Source: Hydractinia symbiolongicarpus
Taxonomy: Eukaryota; Cnidaria; Hydrozoa; Anthoathecata; Hydractiniidae
Reading direction: 5' to 3'
Assembly: GCF_029227915.1 (NCBI RefSeq)
Contig: NC_079878.1
Location: 4,218,001-4,282,000, forward strand
DNA length: 64,000 nucleotides
Shown piece by piece: positions 11,439 through 23,115 of the stretch (position 1 is the stretch's first letter; the number at the start of each line of letters is the position of its first letter). The notes under the pieces are model-generated. The model saw nothing but the letters and a program-made list of their open reading frames with translations, made no database searches and had not been told where the DNA came from. Position numbers and translations under genes: made by a program.

Positions 11439-13559
11439 ACATGTTGGTACGAATATGTGACGCAACCGTTGTAACTCAAACGGATTTATACCGCTAGAAA
11501 GTCAATGAAATGTAGTCTTTGAAACTGTTCCTACTTATTCAGGGCATGCTAACGGCCAGGATTGGTCTAACAGTAAGAAAAGACTTATTTATCTAAATTT
11601 TCAAATATAGCGCTACCACAGCGCCCAGTGTAACCGCTGAGTTCCAGCAATCAAGTCAAATTAATTAGAATGTTACTTCTTGTAGTCAAACTGGCTGATT
11701 TATCACATTTATAAGGTCAAAGTCCAAAATCAGTTCAATTAAGTCCCACAGTCAAATGTTTCACTGTTAAAAGCGATGCAACCTAGTAATATCTGAATAC
11801 TATCGCTAAATACATGTGGGGACGAATATGTGACGCAACTTTGTTGTAACTCAAACGGATTGATACCCTTAGAAAGTCAATGAAAGGTAGTTTTTGAAAC
11901 TGTCGCTATTTCTTTAGCGCGCGATAACGGCTAGGATTGGTCCCACAGTAAAAAATGACTTTTTTATTTAAATTTTTAAATGAAGTGCTACAACAGCGCC
12001 CAGTGTAATCGCTGAGTTCCAGCAATCATGTCAAATTAAGAAGAATGTTATTTATTGCAGTCAAACTGACTTATTTATAACATTTATCAGGTCACAGTCC
12101 AAAGTTAGTTGAATTAAGTCCCACAGTCAATCGTTTCATTGTTTAAGGCGATGCAACCTAGTAATATCAGAAAAATATCGCTAAATACATGTTGGTACGA
12201 ATATGCGACGCAACCGTTGTAACTCAAATGATTGATACGGCCAAGAAGTTGATGAAACGTAGTTTTTGAGAATGTCTCTATTTCTTCAGCGCGAACTAAC
12301 GCTTGGATTAGTCCCACAGTAAAGAATGACTTATTTATCTTAATTTTTTAATAAAGCGCTACCACAGCGCCCAGTGTAACCGCTGAGTTCCAGCAATCAA
12401 GTCAAATTAAGAAGAATGTTACTTCTTGTAGTCAAACTGGCTCATTTATCACATTTATAAGGTCAAAGTCCAAAATCAGTTCAATTAAGTCCCACAGTCA
12501 AATGTTTCACTGTTAAAAGCAATGCAACCTAGTAATATCTGAATACTATCGCTAAATACATGTGGGGACGAATATGTGACGCAACTTTGTTGTAACTCAA
12601 ACGGATTGATACCCTTAGAAAGTCAATGAAATGTAGTTATTGAAACTGTCGCTATTTCTCCAGCGCGCGATAACGGCAAGGATTGGTCCCACAGTAAAAA
12701 ATGACTTTTTTATTTAATTTTTTAAATGAAGCGCTACCACAGCGCTCAGTGAAATCGCTGAGTTCCAGCACTCATGTCAAATTAAGAAGAATGCTATTTC
12801 TTGTAGTCAAACTGGCTTATTTATTACATTTATTAGGTCACAGTCCAAAGTTAGTTCAATTAAATCCCACAGCCAATCATTTCATTGTTAAAGGCGATGC
12901 AACCTAGTAATATCAGAAAAATATTGCTAAATACATGTTGGTACGAATATGTGACGCAACCGTTGCAACTTAAACGGATTGATACTGCTAGAAAGTCAAT
13001 GAAATGTAGTTTTTGAAACTGTCGCTATTTCTTTACCGCGCGATAACGGCTAGGATTGGTCCCACAGTAAAAAATGACTTTTTTATTTAAATTTTTATAT
13101 GAAGTGCTACAACAGCGCCCAGTGTAATCGCTGAGTTCGAGCAATCATGTCAAATTAAGAAGAATGTTATTTCTTATAGTCAAACTGGCTTATTTATAAC
13201 ATTTATCAGGTCACAGTCCAAAGTTAGTAGAATTAAGTCCCACAGTCAATCGTTTCATTGTTTAAGGCGATGCAACCTAGTAATATCAGAAAAATATCGC
13301 TAAATACATGTTGGTACGAATATGCGACGCAACCGTTGTAACTCAAACGGATTGATACGGCCAAGAAGTTGATGAAACGTAGTTTTTGAGAATGTCTCTA
13401 TTTCTTCAGCGCGAACTAACGCTTGAATTGGTCCCACAGTAAAGAATGACTTATTTATCTTAATTTTTTAATGAAGCGCTACCACAACGCCCAGTGTAAC
13501 CGCTGAGTTCCAGCAATCAAGTCAAATTAAGAAGAATGTTACTTCTTGTAGTCAAACTG

Positions 13560-16500
13560 GCTCATTTAACACATTTAAAATGTCAAAGTCCAGAATCAGT
13601 TCAATTAAGTCCCACAGTCAAATGTTTCACTGTTAAAAGCGATGCAACCTAGTAATATCTGAATACTATCGCTAAATACATGTGGGGACGAATATGTGAC
13701 GCAACAGCTGTAACTCAAACGGATTGATACCGTTAGAAAGTCAATGAAATGAAGTTTTTGAAACTGTCGCTATTTCTTCAGCGCGCGATAACGGCTAGGA
13801 TTGGTCCCACAATAAAAAATGACTTTTTTATTTAATTTTTCAAATGAAGTGCTACCACAGCGCCCAGTGTAATCGCTGAGTTCCAGCAATCAAGTCAAAT
13901 TAAGAAGAATGTTACTTCTTGTAATCAAACTGGCTCATTAATCACATTTAGGAGGTCAAAGTCCAAAATCAGTTCAATTAAGTCCCACAGTCAAATGTTT
14001 CACTGTTAAAAGCGATGCAACCTAGTAATATCTGAATACTATCGCTAAATACATGTTGGTACGAATATGTGACGCAACCGTTGTAACTCAAACGGATTTA
14101 TACCGCTAGAAAGTCAATGAAATGTAGTATTTGAAACTGTTCCTATTTATTCAGCGCATGCTAACGGCCAGGATTGGTCTAACAGTAAGAAAAGACTTAA
14201 TTATCTAAATTTTCAAATATAGCGCTACCACAGATCCTAACGTAATCGATGAATTCCAGCCATCACGTCAAGTTAAGAAGAAAGTTATTCCTTGGAGACC
14301 AATTGGCTCATCTATCACATTTATAAGGACATAGTGCAGAGTCAGTTCAATTAAGTCCCACAGTCAACCGTTTCACTGTTAAAAGCGATGCAGCCTAGTA
14401 ATATCCGAATACTATCGCTAAATACATGTGGGGACGAATATGTGACGCAACAGTTGTAACTCAAGCGGATTGATACCGTTAGAAAGTCAATGAAATGTAG
14501 TTTTTGAAACTGTCGCTATTTCTTTAGCGCGCGATAACGGCTAGGATTGGTCCCACAGTAAAAAATGACTTTTTTATTTAACTTTTTAAATGAAGTGCTA
14601 CAACAGCGCCCAGTGTAATCGCTGAGTTCCAGCAATCATGTCAAATTAAGAAGAATGTTATTTCTTGTAGTCAAACTGGCTTATTTATAACATTTATCAG
14701 GTCACAGTCCAAAGTTAGTTGAATTAAGTCCCACAGTCAATCGTTTCATTGTTTAAGGCGATGCAACCTAGTAATATCAGAAAAATATCGCTAAATACAT
14801 GTTGGTACGAATATGCGACGCAACCGTTGTAACTCAAACGGATTGATACGGCCAAGAAGTTGATGAAATGTAGTTTTTGAGCATGTCTCTATTTCTTCAG
14901 CGCGAACTAACGCTTGGATTGGTCCCACAGTGAAGAATGACTTATTTATCTTAATTTTTTAATAAAGCGCTACCACAGCGCCCAGTGTAACCGCTGAGTT
15001 CCAGCAATCAAGTCAAATTAAGAAGAATGTTACTTCTTGTAGTCAAACTGGCTCATTTAACACATTTAAAATGTCAAAGTCCAAAATCAGTTCAATTAAG
15101 TCCCACAGTCAAATGTTTCACTGTTAAAAGCGATGCAACCTAGTAATATCTGAATACTATCGCTAAATACATGTGGGGACGAATATGTGACGCAACAGTT
15201 GTAACTCAAACGGATTGATACCGTTAGAAAGTCAATGAAATGAAGTTTTTGAAACTGTCGCTATTTCTTCAGCGCGCGATAACGGCTAGGATTGGTCCCA
15301 CAATAAAAAATGACTTTTTTATTTAATTTTTTAAATGAAGTGCTACCACAGCGCCCAGTGTAATCGCTGAGTTCCAGCAATCAAGTCAAATTAAGAAGAA
15401 TGTTACTTCTTGTAGTCAAACTGGCTCATTTAACACATTTAAAATGTCAAAGTCCAAAATCAGTTCAATTAAGTCCCACAGTCAAATGTTTCACTGTTAA
15501 AAGCGATGCAACCTAGTAATATCTGAATACTATCGCTAAATACATGTGGGGACGAATATGTGACGCAACAGTTGTAACTCAAACGGATTGATACCGTTAG
15601 AAAGTCAATGAAATGAAGTTTTTGAGCATGTCTCTATTTCTTCAGCGCGAACTAACGCTTGGATTGGTCCCACAGTGAAGAATGACTTATTTATCTTAAT
15701 TTTTTAATAAAGCGCTACCACTGCGCCCAGTGTAACCGCTGAGTTCCAGCAATCAAGTCAAATTAAGAAGAATGTTACTTCTTGTAGTCAAACTGGCTCA
15801 TTTAACACATTTAAAATGTCAAAGTCCAAAATCAGTTCAATTAAGTCCCACAGTCAAATGTTTCACTGTTAAAAGCGATGCAACCTAGTAATATCTGAAT
15901 ACTATCGCTAAATACATGTGGGGACGAATATGTGACGCAACAGTTGTAACTCAAACGGATTGATACCGTTAGAAAGTCAATGAAATGAAGTTTTTGAAAC
16001 TGTCGCTATTTCTTCAGCGCGCGATAACGGCTAGGATTGGTCCCACAATAAAAAATGACTTTTTTATTTAATTTTTTAAATGAAGTGCTACCACAGCGCC
16101 CAGTGTAATCGCTGAGTTCCAGCAATCAAGTCAAATTAAGAAGAATGTTACTTCTTGTAATCAAACTGGCTCATTTATCACATTTAGAAGGTCAAAGTCC
16201 AAAATCAGTTCAATTAAGTCCCACAGTCAAATGTTTCACTGTTAAAAGCGATGCAACCTAGTAATATCTGAATACTATCGCTAAATACATGTTTGTACGA
16301 ATATGTGACGCAACCGTTGTAACTCAAACGGATTTATACCGCTAGAAAGTCAATGAAATGTAGTATTTGAAACTGTTCCTATTTATTCAGCGCATGCTAA
16401 CGGACAGGATTGGTCTAACAGTAAGAAAAGACTTAATTATCTAAATTTTCAAATATAGCGCTACCACAGATCCTAACGTAATCGATGAATTCCAGCCATC

Positions 16501-19500
16501 ACGTCAAGTTAAGAAGAAAGTTATTCCTTGGAGACCAATTGGCTCATCTATCACATTTATAAGGACATAGTGCAGAGTCAGTTCAATTAAGTCCCACAGT
16601 CAACCGTTTCACTGTTAAAAGCGATGCAGCCTAGTAATATCCGAATACTATCGCTAAATACATGTGGGGACGAATATGTGACGCAACAGTTGTAACTCAA
16701 GCGGATTGATACCGTTAGAAAGTCAATGAAATGTAGTTTTTGAAACTGTCGCTATTTCTTTAGCGCGCGATAACGGCTAGGATTGGTCCCACAGTAAAAA
16801 ATGACTTTTTTATTTAATTTTTTAAATGAATTGCTACCACAGCGCCCAGTGTAATCGCTGAGTTCCAGCAATCAAGTCAAATTAAGAAGAATGTTACTTC
16901 TTGTAATCAAACTGGCTCATTTATCACATTTAGAAGGTCAAAGTCCAAAATCAGTTCAATTAAGTCCCACAGTCAAATGTTTCACTGTTAAAAGCGATGC
17001 AACCTAGCAATAATTGAATACTATCGCTAAATACATGTTTGTACGAATATGTGACGCAACCGTTGTAACTCAAACGGATTTATACCGCTAGAAAGTCAAT
17101 GAAATGTAGTCTTTGAAACTGTTCCTACATATTCAGGGCATGCTAACGGTCAGGATTGGTCTAACAGTAAGAAAAGACTTATTTATCTAAATTTTTTAAT
17201 GAAGCGCTACCACAACGCCCAGTGTAATCGCTGAGTTCCAGCAATCATGTCAAATTAAGAAGAATGTTATTTCTTGTAGTCAAACTGGCTTATTTATAAC
17301 ATTTATCAGGTCACAGTCCAAAGTTAGTTGAATTAAGTCCCACAGTCAATCGTTTCATTGTTTAAGGCGATGCAACCTAGTAATATCAGAAAAATATCGC
17401 TAAATACATGTTGGTACGAATATGCGACGCAACCGTTGTAACTCAAACGGATTGATACGGCCAAGAAGTTGATGAAACGTAGTTTTTGAGAATGTCTCTA
17501 TTTCTTCAGCGCGAACTAACGCTTGGATTGGTCCCACAGTAAAGAATGACTTATTTATCTTAATTTTTTAATGAAGCGCTACCACAACGCCCAGTGTAAT
17601 CGCTGAGTTCCAGCAATCATGTCAAATTAAAAAGAATGTTATTTCTTGTAGTCAAACTGGCTTATTTATAACATTTATCAGGTCACAGTCCAAAGTTAGT
17701 TGAATTAAGTCCCACAGTCAATCGTTTCATTGTTTAAGGCGATGCAACCTAGTAATATCAGAAAAATATCGCTAAATACATGTTGGTACGAATATGCGAC
17801 GCAACCGTTGTAACTCAAACGGATTGATACGGCCAAGAAGTTGATGAAACGTAGTTTTTGAGAATGTCTCTATTTCTTCAGCGCGAACTAACGCTTGGAT
17901 TGGTCCCACAGTAAAGAATGACATATTTATCTTAATTTTTTAATGAAGCGCTACCACAACGCCCAGTGTAACCGCTGAGTTCCAGCAATCAAGTCAAATT
18001 AAGAAGAATGTTACTTCTTGCAGTCAAACTGGCTCATTTAACACATTTAAAACGTCAAAGTCCAAAATCAGTTCAATTAAGTCCCACAGTCAAATGTTTC
18101 ACTGTTAAAAGCGATGCAACCTAGTAATATCTGAATACTATCGCTAAATACATGTGGGGACGAATATGTGACGCAACAGTTGTAACTCAAACGGATTGAT
18201 ACCGTTAGAAAGTCAATGAAATGAAGTTTTTGAAACTGTCGCTATTTCTTCAGCGCGCGATAACGGCTAGGATTGGTCCCACAATAAAAAATGACTTTTT
18301 TATTTAATTTTTTAAATGAAGTGCTACCACAGCGCCCAGTGTAATCGCTGAGTTCCAGCAATCAAGTCAAATTAAGAAGAATGTTACTTCTTGTAATCAA
18401 ACTGGCTCATTTATCACATTTAGAAGGTCAAAGTCCAAAATCAGTTCAATTAAGTCCCACAGTCAAATGTTTCACTGTTAAAAGCGATGCAACCTAGTAA
18501 TATCTGAATACTATCGCTAAATACATGTTGGTACGAAAATGTGACGCAACCGTTGTAACTCAAACGGATTTATACCGCTAGAAAGTCAATGAAATGTAGT
18601 ATTTGAAACTGTTCCTATTTATTCAGCGCATGCTAACGGCCAGGATTGGTCTAACAGTAAGAAAAGACTTAATTATCTAAATTTTCAAATATAGCGCTAC
18701 CACAGATCCTAACGTAATCGATGAATTCCAGCCATCACGTCAAGTTAAGAAGAAAGTTATTCCTTGGAGACCAATTGGCTCATCTATCACATTTATAAGG
18801 ACATAGTGCAGAGTCAGTTCAATTAAGTTCCACAGTCAACCGTTTCACTGTTAAAAGCGATGCAGCCTAGTAATATCCGAATACTATCGCTAAATACATG
18901 TGGGGACGAATATGTGACGCAACAGTTGTAACTCAAGCGGATTGATACCGTTAGAAAGTCAATGAAATGTAGTTTTTGAAACTGTCGCTATTTCTTTAGC
19001 GCGCGATAACGGCTAGGATTGGTCCCACAGTAAAAAATGACTTTTTTATTTAAATTTTTAAATGAAGTGCTACAACAGCGCCCAGTGTAATCGCTGAGTT
19101 CCAGCAATCATGTCAAATTAAGAAGAATGTTATTTCTTGTAGTCAAACTGGCTTACTTATAACATTTATCAGGTCACAGTCCAAAGTTAGTTGAATTAAG
19201 TCCCACAGTCAATCGTTTCATTGTTTAAGGCGATGCAACCTAGTAATATCAGAAAAATATCGCTAAATACATGTTGGTACGAATATGCGACGCAACCGTT
19301 GTAACTCAAACGGATTGATACGGCCAAGAAGTTGATGAAACGTAGTTTTTAAGAATGTCTCTATTTCTTCAGCGCGAACTAACGCTTGGATTGGTCCCAC
19401 AGTAAAGAATGACTTATTTATCTTAATTTTTTAATAAAGCGCTACCACAGCGCCCAGTGTAACCGCTGAGTTCCAGCAATCAAGTCAAATTAAGAAGAAT

Positions 19501-19690
19501 GTTACTTCTTGTAGTTAAACTGGCTCATTTAACACATTTAAAATGTCAAAGTCCAAAATCAGTTCAATTAAGTCCCACAGTCAAATGTTTCACTGTTAAA
19601 AGCGATGCAACCTAGTAATATCTGAATACTATCGCTAAATACATGTGGGGACGAATATGTGACGCAACAGTTGTAACTCAAACGGATTTA
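13560..19690 (+). repeat. Six-monomer higher-order repeat, 2236 bp, about 2.7 copies
   Basis: Copies run roughly 13560-15795, 15796-18031 and 18032-19690. Marker ACATTTAAAA (or AAC) lies at 13571, 15807 and 18043, each 2236 apart. Marker ACTTAATTAT lies at 14196, 16431 and 18667. A GTCAAGTTAAG variant recurs at matching places in all three. A four-monomer core is shared: anchors 13678-14797, 15914-17033 and 18150-19269. The remaining two monomers differ between copies 1 and 2 (GTGGGGACG types at 15169 and 15542 against GTTGGTACG types at 17406 and 17778), so part of the unit was exchanged after duplication. Copy 3 diverges near 19685. Confidence 0.85.
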
Positions 19691-22600
19691 TACCTCTAGA
19701 TAGTCAATGAAATGTAGTCTTTGAAACTGTTCCTACTTATTCAGGGCATGCTAACGGCCAGGATTGGTCTAACAGTAAGAAAAGACTTATTTATCTAAAT
19801 TTTCAAATATAGCGCTACCACAGATCCTAACGTAATCGATGAATTCCAGCCATCACGTCAAATTAAGAAGAAAGTTATTCCTTGGAGACCAATTGGCTCA
19901 TCTATCACATTTATAAGGACATAGTGCAGAGTCAGTTCAATTAAGTCCCACAGTCAAATGTTTCACTGTTAAAAGCGATGCAACCTAGTAATATCTGAAT
20001 ACTATCGCTAAATACATGTGGGGACGAATATGTGACGCAACAGTTGTAACTCACACGGATTGATACCGTTAGAAAGTCAATGAAATGTAGTTTTTGAAAC
20101 TGTCGCTATTTCTTCAGCGCGCGATAACGGCTAGGATTGGTCCCACAGTAAAAAATGACTTTTTTATTTAATTTTTTAAATGAAGTGCTACCACAGCGCC
20201 CAGTGTAATCGCTGAGTTCCAGCAATCATGTCAAATTAAGAAGAATGTTATTTCTTGTAGTCAAACTGGCTTATTTATTACATTTATCAGGTCACAGTCC
20301 AAAGTTAGTTCAATTAAATCCCACAGTCAATCATTTCATTGTTAAAGGCGATGCAATCTAGTAATATCAGAAAAATATCGCTAAATACATGTTGGTACGA
20401 ATACGTGACGCAACCGTTGTAACTCAAACGGATTGATACCGCTAGAAAGTCAATGAAATGTAGTATTTGAAACTGTTCCTATTTATTCAGCGCATGCTAA
20501 CGGCCAGGATTTGTCCCACAGTAAGAAAAGACTTATTTATCTAAATTTGTAAATAAAGCGCTACCACAGAGCCTAATGTAATCGGTGAATTCCAGCCATC
20601 ACGTCAAATTAAGAAGAAAGTTATTCCTTGGAGACCAATTGGCTTATCTGTCACATTTATAAGGACATAGTCCAGAGTCAGTTCAATTAATTCTCACAGT
20701 CGCTCGTTTCACTGTTAAAAGCAATACAACTTAGTAAGATTGGAAGAAAATCACTAAATACATGTTGGTACGAATACGTGACGCAACCGTTGTAACTCAA
20801 ACGGATTGACACCGTTAGTAAGTCAATGAAATGTAGTTCTTGAAAATTTCTCTACTTCTTCAGCGCGAACTAACGGCTAGGATTGGTCCCACAGTAAAAA
20901 ATGATTTATTTATCCTAATGTTTTAATAAAGTGCTACCACAGCGCCCAGTGCAATCGCTAAGTTCCAGCAATCAAGTCAAATTAAGAAGAATGTTACTTC
21001 TTGTAATCAAACTGGCTCATTTATCACATTTAGAAGGTCAAAGTCCAAAATCAGTTCAATTAAGTCCCACAGTCAAATGTTTCACTGTTAAAAGCGATGC
21101 AACCTAGTAATATCTGAATACTATCGCTAAATACATGTGGGGACGAATATGTGACGCAACAGTTGTAACTCAAACGGATTGATACCGTTAGAAAGTCAAT
21201 GAAATGAAGTTTTTGAAACTGTCGCTATTTCTTCAGCGCGCGATAATTGCTAGGATTGGTCCCACAGTAAAAAATGACTTTTTTATTTAATTTTTTAAAT
21301 GAAGTGCTACCACAGCGCCCAGTGTAATCGCTGAGTTCCAGCAATCAAGTCAAATTAAGAAGAATGTTTCTTCTTGTAATCAAACTGGCTCATTTATCAC
21401 ACTTAGAAGGTCAAAGTCCAAAATCAGTTCAATTAAGTCCCACAGTCAAATGTTTCACTGTTAAAAGCGATGCAACCCAGTAATATCTGAATACTATCGC
21501 TAAATACATGTGGGGACGAATATGTGACGCAACCGTTGTAACTCAAACGGATTGACACCGTTAGTAAGTCAATGAAATGTAGTTCTTGAAACTTTCGCTA
21601 TTTTGTCAGCGCGAACTAACGGCTAGGATTGGTCCCACAGTAAAAAATGACTTATTTATCCTAATTTTTTAATAAAGTTCTACCACAGCGCCCAGTGTAA
21701 TCGCTGAGTTCTAGCAATCTTGTCAAATTAAGGAGAATGTTATTTCTTGTAGTCAAACGAGCTCATTTATCACATTTATAAGATCAAAGTCCAAAATCAG
21801 TTCAATTAAGTCCCACAGTCAACCGTTTCACTTTTAAAAGCGATGCAACCTAGTATTATCCGAATACTATCGCTAAATACATGTTGGTACAAATAAGTGA
21901 CGCAACCGTTGTAACTCAAACGGATTTATACCGCTAGAAAGTCAATGAAATGTAGTATTTGAAACTGTTCCTACTTATTCAGGGCATGCTAACGGCCAGG
22001 ATTGGTCTAACAGTAAGAAAAGACTTTTTTATCTAAATTTTCAAATAAAGCGCTACCACAGATCCTAATGTAATCGATGAATTCCAGCCATCACGTCAAA
22101 TTAAGAAGAAAGTTATTCCTTGGAGACCAATTGGCTCATCTATCACATTTATAAGGACATAGTGCAGAGTCAGTTCAATTAAGTCCCACAGTCAACCGTT
22201 TCACTGTTAAAAGCGATGCAACCAAGTAATATCCGAATACTATCGCTAAATACATGTGGGGACGAATATGTGACGCAACAGTTGTAACTCAAGCGGATTG
22301 ATACCGTTAGAAAGTCAATGAAATGTAGTTTTTGAAACTGTCGCTATTTCTTTAGCGCACGATAACGGCTAGGATTGCTCCCTCAGTAAAAAATGACTTA
22401 TTTATCTTAATTTTTAAGTAAAACTCTACCACAGCGCCCAGTGCAATCGCTGAGTTCCAGCAATCAAGTCAAATTAAAAAGAATGTTATTTCTTGTAGTC
22501 AAACTGGCTCATTTAACACATTTATAAAGTCAAAGTCCAAAATCAGTTCAATTAAGTCCCACAGTCAAACGTTTCAATGTTAAAAGCAAATGCAACCTAG

Positions 22601-23074
22601 TAATATCTGGGTAATATCGCTAAATACTTGTTGGTACGAATATGTGACGCAACCGTTGTAACTCAAACGGATTTATACCGCTAGAAAGTCAATGAAATGT
22701 AGTCTTTGGAACAGTTACTCTTTATTCAGCGCGTGCTAACGGCCAGGATTGGTCCCACAGTAAGAAAAGACTTATTTATCCAAATTTTTAAATAAAGCGC
22801 TACCACAGAGCCTAATGTAATTGCTGAATTCCAGCAACCATGTGAAATTAAGAAGAATGTTATTCTTTGGAGAGCAATTGGCTCATTTATCACATTTATA
22901 AGGTCAAATTCTAGAATAAGTTCAATTAATTCCCACAGTCAATCGTTTTACTGTTAAAAGCAATACAACTTAGAAATATCGGAAGAAAATCACTTAATAC
23001 ATGTTGGTACGAATATGTGACGCAACCGTTGTAACTCAAACGGATTGACACCGTTAGTAAGTCAATGAAATGTA
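19690..23074 (+). repeat. Mixed monomers; 20.0-21.35 kb is a distant copy of 8.0-9.3 kb
   Basis: Anchors 20014 to 22999 at regular spacing. About 20027-21348 matches about 8000-9320 at offset 12028: GTCGCTCGTT at 20699 against 8671, TATCCTAATG at 20911 against 8883, and anchors 20760 and 21133 against 8732 and 9105. The match stops on the left copy where the 139-bp deletion begins. Beyond 21.4 kb the monomers shift toward the families that fill 22.4-38 kb. No gene-like sequence. Confidence 0.75.
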
Positions 23075-23115
23075 GTTCTTGAAACTTTCGCTATTTCGTC
23101 AGCGCGAACTAACGG
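23026..23115. other. Example of alternating CCGTT/AACGG half-sites in one monomer
   Basis: CCGTT at 23026-23030, AACGG at 23039-23043, CCGTTAGT at 23051-23058 and ACTAACGG at 23108-23115 form nested inverted pairs: a 5-bp pair with an 8-nt gap, and an 8-bp pair with a 49-nt gap. The arrangement recurs in most GTTGGTACG-type monomers; GTGGGGACG types lose the first site (ACAGTTG). YAACGG is a MYB-family core motif in animals and plants. Binding here is inference. Confidence 0.6.

Larger units (their letters stand above)
8051..13560 (+). repeat. Mixed region with overlapping duplications (1728, 2100, 981, 1119)
   Basis: Anchors 8359 to 13306. Bases about 8050-8780 match about 9780-10510 (marker GTCGCTCGTT at 8671 and 10399, offset 1728). 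Bases about 9300-9780 match about 11400-11880 (offset 2100), and both begin at a monomer with the same 139-bp deletion. A segment starting AGGTAGTTTTTGAAACTG and running into CTACAACAGCGCCC recurs at about 10905 and 11886 (offset 981), with a related copy near 13005 (offset 1119). A 2-bp insertion making CAACTTTGTTGTAAC marks the monomers with anchors 9712, 11812 and 12558. No genes. Confidence 0.75.

Noticed and set aside
12114-12317. Minus-strand open frame of 67 codons
   Set aside because: Lies wholly within one satellite monomer, created by a 2-bp loss (CAAATGATTGATACGG) that shifts frame. No family features.
1046-12907. Plus-strand open frames of 63-88 codons at 1046-1237, 8067-8333, 9855-10061 and 12701-12907
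   Set aside because: Same satellite phase as above in other subfamilies. Openness depends on single bases, and the 8067 form gains a longer start only through a 1-bp deletion in the T/A tract near 8130.
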